DNA of 10,496 bases from JBGPIK01 sp041484845 (GTDB lineage Bacteria > Desulfobacterota > Binatia > UBA9968): contig JBGPIK010000231.1 in assembly GCA_041484845.1 (NCBI GenBank), forward strand, positions 1 to 10,496, read 5' to 3'. The position numbers and the translations under genes were made by a program. The stretch's first letter is position 1. Every line of letters begins with the position of its first letter. The notes below the pieces were generated by a model. That model was not told where the DNA came from. It did not search any database and saw only the letters and a list, made by a program, of their open reading frames with translations. Below are positions 5,576-10,496 of the stretch, piece by piece.

Positions 5576-6841
5576 ATGGACCGTAAATGGTGGCTCGTCA
5601 TCGCCGGCTGTATCACGCACGCGGTGAACACCGGCTTTAGTTACTTCGGCATGAGCGCCTTTTTTCCTGCCATTGAGCACGAGTCCGGCTGGAGCCGCAC
5701 CGCGATTTCGGGCGCCTTTTCTTTAGCGCGGATCGAGTCCGGTTTCATGGGTCCGTTCGAGGGCTATCTGACCGATCGGTTGGGAGCGCGGCGGATCATG
5801 TTTATCGGCATCAGCCTCTGCGTCCTGGGCTTTTTCGCACTGAGCCGGGTGAATTCGTTGCCGATGCTTTATGTCGTGATCGTTTTGGGAATCGTCTTGG
5901 GATCGGGCATCGGTTACTACGTGCCGATCAGCGTACTCATCGCAAGGGTTTTTCGCGAAAAACGCAGCTTGGCGTTTGGAATTTTTCGCATGGGCCCGGG
6001 TCTATCCGGCCCGCTGGTGCCCGTTGTCGGTTGGATGATCGGTTTGTGGGGTTGGCGCACGGCCGCCGTGATATCGGGCTGCATTCTTTTCCTCATCGGG
6101 TTTCCCTTGGCGTACACGATAAGCCGTATATCGAAGCTGCAAGAATTACTGGCGCAACGGCGCTCTGAATCAGAAATCCATGAACGGCGTTTAACCGCGA
6201 GATCATCAGATCCTCAATTTACGCTGAACGACGCTCTGCGCACGCCGGCGTTCTGGACGTTTTCAACCGCCATGGCGCTGCGCCACATGGTGACCGAAGG
6301 GGTCTCGGTTCACTTTGTCATTTTGCTCGTGGATCGCGGCTGGAGCATGACGGAGGCGAGCACACTTCTCGGCGTTTCGACTTTTATTGGAACACCGGCG
6401 CGCATCGGCATGGGCTGGCTCGGTGATTTGATCGACAAGCGGCGACTGGTCATGGGCCTTTTGCTGGCGCTCAGCTTTTCCGTTTTTTTCATGGGCTCCA
6501 CGGCTAAGGCGACGGTTTTCACGGTGTGCATGGTCATCTACTCGCTCGCCTATGGCGGTCTCGCCGCCCTGCAAGACCCGATGCGCGCCGACTACTTCGG
6601 CACTCGCGCATTTGCAACGATTCAAGGCACGAGCCGTTCCGTCACGGCGCTTGGAACTTTTATGGGACCGATCCTGGCCGGTTTTCTTTATGACGTCACC
6701 AAGAGCTACGCCATTGCTTTTGCTATTTTCGCTGTCGTCAGTCTGTTTGCAATGGCTTTGATGTTTGTTACTAAACCGCCCCAAGCCAATTCTCAGGACA
6801 AAAAACCGATGCCGACGTACGAATATGGAAAAACGATTTAA
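5576..6841 (+). CDS. MFS transporter, OFA/MCT-like
   Basis: A 421-residue carrier with about 12 membrane segments. The loop between segments 2 and 3 carries MGPFEGYLTDRLGARRI (58-74, the MFS motif A pattern with D67, R68 and R72-R73). A weaker copy in the second half reads MGWLGDLIDKRR (279-290). A hydrophilic central loop at 185-218 (KLQELLAQRRSESEIHERR) divides the halves. DALRTPAFWTFSTAMALRHM and then VDRGWSMTEASTLLG follow, a pattern I associate with bacterial carriers annotated as oxalate/formate antiporter or monocarboxylate-like MFS. An organic acid substrate is therefore plausible but unproven. The ATG at 5576 has only a weak GGGAA upstream; no better start is visible. It is transcribed alone, divergently from the hydrolase operon, with a 293-bp gap after it. 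Confidence 0.88.
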   Translation: MDRKWWLVIAGCITHAVNTGFSYFGMSAFFPAIEHESGWSRTAISGAFSLARIESGFMGPFEGYLTDRLGARRIMFIGISLCVLGFFALSRVNSLPMLYVVIVLGIVLGSGIGYYVPISVLIARVFREKRSLAFGIFRMGPGLSGPLVPVVGWMIGLWGWRTAAVISGCILFLIGFPLAYTISRISKLQELLAQRRSESEIHERRLTARSSDPQFTLNDALRTPAFWTFSTAMALRHMVTEGVSVHFVILLVDRGWSMTEASTLLGVSTFIGTPARIGMGWLGDLIDKRRLVMGLLLALSFSVFFMGSTAKATVFTVCMVIYSLAYGGLAALQDPMRADYFGTRAFATIQGTSRSVTALGTFMGPILAGFLYDVTKSYAIAFAIFAVVSLFAMALMFVTKPPQANSQDKKPMPTYEYGKTI

Positions 6842-7005
6842 TAAGACGACGGTCAGCGCCCATGGCCGATACGCCGGTCTGGACATCGTTTTCGTCGAGT
6901 GAAATTAACAGGGACACCCAAAACTAAAAACGAAGACAAAACGTGACACGCTAGTATTCTATTACATCGCTTCCGTTGATTTGTTAATTACGGGCCCGAA
7001 AATGC

Positions 7006-7034
7006 TTGACATGAATATCCATTCCCCGTACAGG
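7006..7034 (+). promoter_or_regulatory. Possible sigma-70 promoter for the di-heme gene
   Basis: A perfect -35 TTGACA (7006-7011) is followed after 17 bases by TACAGG (7029-7034), a poor -10. It lies about 130 bases before the start of the cytochrome gene in the otherwise gene-free stretch 6842-7161, where I see nothing else beyond a CGGGCCCG palindrome at 6991-6998. The weak -10 suggests an activator or a chance match. Confidence 0.35.
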
Positions 7035-7150
7035 TGTCATGCGAGCATCACATCTTAGCTTGACTCCCCCCGGTCACGTCATCAAGCGTTGAGAGAACAA
7101 TCTAAACCGCCTGGCGTCCTATTTCCGGACTGCCATGAAAACCTTTTTTG

Positions 7151-7156
7151 AGGAGG
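7151..7156 (+). promoter_or_regulatory. Ribosome binding site fixing a TTG start
   Basis: AGGAGG at 7151-7156 is five bases before an in-frame TTG (7162-7164). The only upstream ATG in frame (7135) has no comparable site, and using it would place the AGGAGG inside the coding region. The TTG is therefore the probable start of the di-heme protein. Confidence 0.7.
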
Positions 7157-7161
7157 AAAAC

Positions 7162-8586
7162 TTGAATAACGCTGCCTCTGATCCGAAGAAAGCGAAAATT
7201 GCCAAAAGGAAGCGCCGAGTTTCTTGGCTAAGCTCCCTGGGTATCGCGGCGGCATTGATAGGCCTGATGACCCAAACCGGAACGGCCGATTCGCCGATCT
7301 TACCCAACAACTTTCCTTTTCCGAACTCGTCCGGTATTGCGGCTACATTCAGCACCAACGGTTTCATAGACCGAGGCAACGAGTTTTTTCAGAATCTCGG
7401 CACCAACGGCCGGAGGTGCGTGACTTGTCATCAGGCGAGCGAGGGCTGGACGGTGACACCGGAGGGATTGCAAGAAAGGTTTGAAGAAACCGACGGCACC
7501 GATCCGATCTTTCGCACCAATGACGGATCGAACTCGCCGACGGCGAACGTTTCGACAATAAAGGCGCGGCGCGCGGCCTATAGCATGTTGCTCACCAAGG
7601 CTCTCATTCGCGTTGGCATCGGCATCCCCGCCAATAGAGAGTTCGAACTCATCGCGGTGGATGACCCCTATGGCTTCGCCAGCGCCGCTGAGCTGTCACT
7701 GTTTCGGCGTCCGCTTCCCGCCACCAATTTGAAGTTTCTCAGCACGGTGATGTGGGATGGGCGGGAGACGTTTGCGGGGCAGACCATACATTTTGACTTA
7801 AGCGATCAGTCAAACAGCGCAACGGTCGGCCATGCTCAAGCGGCAAAGCCGCTCACGAACAAGCAGCGCGAAGACATCGTAAACTTCGAGACGGCGCTTT
7901 TCACGGCTCAGATCTTCGACAGTTCCGCAGGGCCTTTAATTGCCCGGGGGGCCAACGGAGGATCTGTCAATTTGTCCAACCAGAATTTTTATATCGGCAT
8001 CAATGACCTTTTCGGTGACAGCCAGACAAAGGCCGCCTTCAATCCCATTGTTTTCAACATCTATGACGCATGGAAAGGTTTATCCGGTAAAGGCACAAAC
8101 GACGCGCGTGCAGCCGTCGCACGGGGAGAAGAACTATTCAACACCAAGTTAATCCAAATTAGCGACGTTTCAGGTATCAACGATGAGGCGGCTTTTGGTA
8201 ATCCGGCGGTGGTCAAGGGAAGTTGTACCACCTGCCACGATACCCCCAACTCGGGCAACCACTCGGTCGCGGCTCCTCTTAACATCGGCATCGCTGATGC
8301 CACCCGCCGAACACCGGATATGCCTTTGTATACATTGCGAAACAAAACGACGGGAGAATCGGTGCAGACGACCGATCCGGGGCGCGCGTTGATTACCGGC
8401 AAGTGGAAGGACATCGGTCGCTTTAAAGGTCCGATCCTTCGCGGATTAGCTGCGCGGGCACCCTATTTCCACAATGGATCGGCAAACGATCTCCAGGCAG
8501 TTGTTGATTTTTATGATACCCGTTTCGGCATCGGTTTCACCGCGCAAGAAAAGAGCGACTTGATAGCGTTCTTGCGAACATTATAA
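7162..8586 (+). CDS. Exported di-heme cytochrome c peroxidase/MauG-type protein
   Basis: A 474-residue protein from the TTG start. A lysine/arginine-rich N-terminus (KKAKIAKRKRRVSW) precedes a hydrophobic stretch, LGIAAALIGLMTQTGTA, with a likely signal-peptidase cut near TGTA-DS, so it is periplasmic or surface-exposed. Two c-type heme sites are present: CVTCH at residues 86-90 and CTTCH at 355-359, one per domain. Further family marks are TVMWDGRE (about 195-202) and the C-terminal RGLAARAPYFHNGSANDLQ and VVDFYDTRFG. CCP/MauG proteins use two hemes to reduce peroxide or oxidise a protein substrate; which one applies here is not visible. Typical CCPs are about 300-350 residues, so this is a long member with about 120 extra residues between the hemes. 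It stands alone, and a strong hairpin follows the stop by 20 bases. The longer ATG start at 7135 is possible but less likely. Confidence 0.87.
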   Translation: MNNAASDPKKAKIAKRKRRVSWLSSLGIAAALIGLMTQTGTADSPILPNNFPFPNSSGIAATFSTNGFIDRGNEFFQNLGTNGRRCVTCHQASEGWTVTPEGLQERFEETDGTDPIFRTNDGSNSPTANVSTIKARRAAYSMLLTKALIRVGIGIPANREFELIAVDDPYGFASAAELSLFRRPLPATNLKFLSTVMWDGRETFAGQTIHFDLSDQSNSATVGHAQAAKPLTNKQREDIVNFETALFTAQIFDSSAGPLIARGANGGSVNLSNQNFYIGINDLFGDSQTKAAFNPIVFNIYDAWKGLSGKGTNDARAAVARGEELFNTKLIQISDVSGINDEAAFGNPAVVKGSCTTCHDTPNSGNHSVAAPLNIGIADATRRTPDMPLYTLRNKTTGESVQTTDPGRALITGKWKDIGRFKGPILRGLAARAPYFHNGSANDLQAVVDFYDTRFGIGFTAQEKSDLIAFLRTL

Positions 8587-8606
8587 CGACGTGAATGGAG
8601 CGATAA

Positions 8607-8631
8607 GGGCGGGGGGCTTCGCCCCCCGCCC
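8607..8631. terminator. Strong GC hairpin between convergent genes
   Basis: GGGCGGGGGGC (8607-8617) and GCCCCCCGCCC (8621-8631) are exact reverse complements with a three-base TTC loop, an 11-bp G+C-only stem. It lies 20 bases after the di-heme gene stop and five bases beyond the stop of the convergent SH3-type gene, so it can serve both strands. Neither side has a T run, so termination would be non-canonical or rely on Rho with the hairpin blocking RNA decay. Confidence 0.6.
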
Positions 8632-8636
8632 GCGCA

Positions 8637-9267
8637 TTAACGTGTAAAACTGGCGGGAACGACGAATTCTTTTCGCACAAAACCGGCGCTGCGCGAACGC
8701 GCGGTCCGCACCTTGAACCAATCGCCTTGAACCGCGACAACGGCAATACGAGTCCCCCCGTCGATTTCTTCGAGAGTCGAAGACGCGAAACGCGGCTCTT
8801 CATAGAGCGCAACCGGCCGTTGCCTCGACCGGCATTACAACTATCGCTCCCGGTTCCAGTAGTATGACTCGGCGCGGAGCCGGCAGCGCCTTCGGCGTAA
8901 TGGGGATAGGCTGGTTAAGCGGCTGGCCCAGCAGTAATTTTCTTAGCAATCGCTGGTACGCCCATTGTTTTTCTACTTGACCGACCTTTTCCGCCACTTG
9001 AAACGCGTAAAGAAAAATCCTCCGGACCATTTCTTTTTCACGGTCGTCAAGATCGCTGAGTCCGCGCAGGGCATCGATATCCGCCTCGTAAGGCTCCGGT
9101 CCGTAGAGTTGCGTCTTTGCGAAAAGAATATAAAGATTCGTCTCCCGATCGGGCCACGCTTCGGACGTGCGCCGACAAAGAAGCGCCAGCGCCTCAACAA
9201 ACTTACCTTCCTTAAGAAGAAGCTCGATGCCTGACCGATCGAATGAATCTTGAGCCATCTGGGTCAT
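8637..9267 (-). pseudogene. SH3b-domain protein split by a frameshift
   Basis: The first frame (9267 to 8800) encodes 155 residues: an N-terminal helical, TPR-like part (IELLLKEGKFVEALALLCRR, later EKEMVRRIFLYAFQVAEK), a proline-rich linker (LNQPIPITPKALPAPRR), then LLEPGAIVVMPVEATAG and a stop. The next minus-strand frame, joined near 8812-8830, continues RPVALYEEPRFASSTLEEID, then GGTRIAVVAV, GDWFKVRT, and AGFVRKEFVVP to a stop at 8637. That is a complete bacterial SH3 (SH3b) domain beginning with the typical ALYEEP strand. A single-base change joins the two halves into one protein of about 210 residues. There is no homopolymer or classic slippery heptamer at the junction, so a mutation or an assembly error is more likely than programmed frameshifting. 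Start choice between 9267 and 9258 is open. Function unknown; SH3b domains usually bind peptides or cell wall. Confidence 0.68.
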
Positions 9268-9485
9268 CGCCTGCCATAGTCCGTTTCTTTGCCGTGTCTA
9301 TCTATCACTTTTCCTACCAAATTTGCCAACGTCAGCAGCGGAAAAGTTTACTGCTCCACGGCATTCTTCGCCCTCACGGGGCTGCCGCCACGTCAATCAG
9401 ATGTGATTATCCACGCCGGCCGCGCAGACATCACATCAAAAAGAAGAACCGTGCGGTCGAAAGAAGATTTCGCGCGATAACATAC
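9268..9485. other. Intergenic region, no convincing gene
   Basis: A 218-bp stretch between the start of the SH3-type gene and the end of the secreted-protein gene, both on the minus strand. Short open frames on the plus strand have no recognisable product, start site or codon pattern. It should contain the promoter of the SH3-type gene, but I see no clear -35/-10 pair. Confidence 0.5.
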
Positions 9486-10496
9486 TTACCGCGTTATGTT
9501 AGTGGTGACCGGTGCGCCTGCCGTACCGCCCGACGCTTTGCCGCCGCAACCCTTATCCGACGTTCCCTTGGGTGGAGGTAGCGGATCCAATAGGCCGGGC
9601 AATGCACCTCGCGGGCACGTGTCATCCTCGTTATGGATATCCGCTGACCCGTCGAGCACGTCATGAAAAACGGTGGCACTGAAGCTATAATCGCCTGGAG
9701 TCGTATCCGCGCTCTTCTTCGGTATTGCGCCCGGACAATTAAAGGTCACCAGGAAATTGACGGCCAGAGTCATTTTTGATGAAAGCACTGCTGATCCGCT
9801 GCCAAATAGAGCTGCATTTTTGGCCGCATCGAGAGCCACCTCCGCGGGCAGGCATCCCTCATTGTCGTCAGTCACGCTCACGTTGAGACGCACGAGGCCG
9901 CTGGAGACCCCGTCGCCCAAGTTTGCAGGCGTAATCGTTTCATTGTGATCGCCGCGATTTTGTATTGTTACTTTTACAGCTCCATTTACCGGACCGGGCC
10001 CCAGAATTGATGTCGGCACCGTGATGGCAGTTACCGCTAAATCGTGAATGCCGATGGAAAAGCAAGCCATCCAGGTTCCCCAATTGTTCAAACCGTTTTT
10101 GCCACTGCCGGACGTCGCATGCTCATTGGCCGCACAGAACATGTTTGAAAAATTGGGATCGACGGAGATGCCGCTAAAGTCACCAGCGCGGCAATCGCTT
10201 ATGAAAACGCCTCCGGTGACGCAATCGAAAGCTCGATACGTTCCGAGACCGGCCTTCGCAAGAACCGGGGTGCGCATCTGCCCCACCGGGTCGGAGGTAG
10301 TTTGGCCGGTGACATACATCGACATGAATTGGCTAGTCGACGATTGCATGAAAGTCATGCCCAAATCGCCATTAGGCGCTATTTCAATCGACGGGAAGTA
10401 GGTGTGGATACCCGGGCCGAGATCGATCGTCCCTTCTTGCGTCAGTGATGGCGCGCCTGAAGTGTCGAACTCATACCAGCGCGCGTGGGCGGTCGA
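9486..10496 (-). CDS. Large secreted protein, propeller and CARDB-like (5' part outside window)
   Basis: The frame is open from the window edge to a TAA at 9486-9488, giving 336 residues of the C-terminal end; the true start lies beyond 10496. The visible N-part reads RWYEFDTSG, then GIHTYFPSIEIAPNGDLGMT and later GDFSGISVDPNFSNMFCAAN, the PSI-x-x-NGD and GD-SGI-x-DP phrases common in secreted beta-propeller/sialidase-fold proteins. From about residue 152, DLAVTAITVP and VKVTIQNRGDHNETITPANL resemble a CARDB (cell-adhesion-related) immunoglobulin-like domain. Four to six cysteines (for example FDC, SDC, FNCP, DTCP, KGCGG) suggest an oxidising, extracytoplasmic location. The tail is low-complexity (GLLDPLPPPKGTSDKGCGG then GGTAGAP). 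Nothing indicates an anchor. An internal TTG at 10364 is not a credible start because the family-like sequence continues upstream. The specific role is unknown. Confidence 0.75.
   Translation of the reverse strand, partial: STAHARWYEFDTSGAPSLTQEGTIDLGPGIHTYFPSIEIAPNGDLGMTFMQSSTSQFMSMYVTGQTTSDPVGQMRTPVLAKAGLGTYRAFDCVTGGVFISDCRAGDFSGISVDPNFSNMFCAANEHATSGSGKNGLNNWGTWMACFSIGIHDLAVTAITVPTSILGPGPVNGAVKVTIQNRGDHNETITPANLGDGVSSGLVRLNVSVTDDNEGCLPAEVALDAAKNAALFGSGSAVLSSKMTLAVNFLVTFNCPGAIPKKSADTTPGDYSFSATVFHDVLDGSADIHNEDDTCPRGALPGLLDPLPPPKGTSDKGCGGKASGGTAGAPVTTNITR

Noticed and set aside
8537..8812. A 91-codon minus-strand frame over the end of the di-heme gene
   Set aside because: It is out of frame with the SH3b domain in the same DNA and crosses the convergent gene and the hairpin.
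9289..9480. A 63-codon plus-strand frame in the 9268-9485 gap
   Set aside because: No ribosome binding site, no recognisable motif, and composition like random sequence.
9478..9501. Inverted repeat TAACATA/TATGTTA as terminator of the secreted-protein gene
   Set aside because: A 7-bp AT-rich stem that overlaps the stop codon, with no T run; too weak to call.
1..10496. CRISPR arrays, tRNA or rRNA genes, insertion sequences with transposases
   Set aside because: No regularly spaced repeats, no tRNA/rRNA-like conserved segments and no transposase or integrase reading frame were seen.

Overview
The window looks like part of a moderately GC-rich, Gram-negative bacterial chromosome. The coding density is typical, the genes use bacterial start contexts (ATG, GTG and TTG with GGAGG-type ribosome binding sites), and several products are exported, including a periplasmic di-heme cytochrome. 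The mix of an OFA/MCT-like MFS carrier, a COG1237-type metallo-hydrolase, toxin-antitoxin genes and a secreted propeller/CARDB-like protein suits an uncultured soil or sediment proteobacterium-like lineage. I cannot name a taxon from the sequence alone.

Left part (1-3096) is accessory DNA. A 73-bp palindromic intergenic repeat precedes an intact Phd/YefM-VapC toxin-antitoxin pair (144-757). Next comes a frameshifted N-terminal stub of a PglZ-family phage-defence protein (767-1031). Just beyond it lies the best find of the window, a single integron-type gene cassette on the minus strand (1115-1753). It has a small exported-protein gene and an 81-bp attC site with R'', L'', L' and R' boxes and one extrahelical base. 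The first bases of the cassette are the exact complement of its own R'' box, as a cassette junction predicts. No integrase is in the window. A gene-poor stretch, a conserved hypothetical protein (2092-2637) and a HicB antitoxin (2738-3001) follow. HicB overlaps a 32-codon remnant of its toxin partner HicA.

Middle part (3093-6841) is metabolic or transport. An MBL-fold hydrolase and an MFS transporter form a minus-strand operon that runs into the hicA remnant and hicB. A second, OFA/MCT-like MFS transporter is transcribed divergently from a 237-bp intergenic region that holds a perfect 8-bp inverted repeat.

Right part (6842-10496) is envelope-related. A di-heme cytochrome c peroxidase/MauG-type protein (best start TTG at 7162, set by an AGGAGG) ends at a very strong GC hairpin. 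Convergent to it is a small gene whose C-terminal bacterial SH3 domain is in a different frame from its N-terminal part. The window ends inside a large secreted protein (9486 to the edge, minus strand) with a propeller-like part and a CARDB-like C-terminal domain.

The left half reads as a defence/mobile-DNA island in decay: one intact toxin-antitoxin pair, one defence gene reduced to its first ~85 codons, one toxin reduced to its tail, and one gene cassette. The right half reads as ordinary chromosome.
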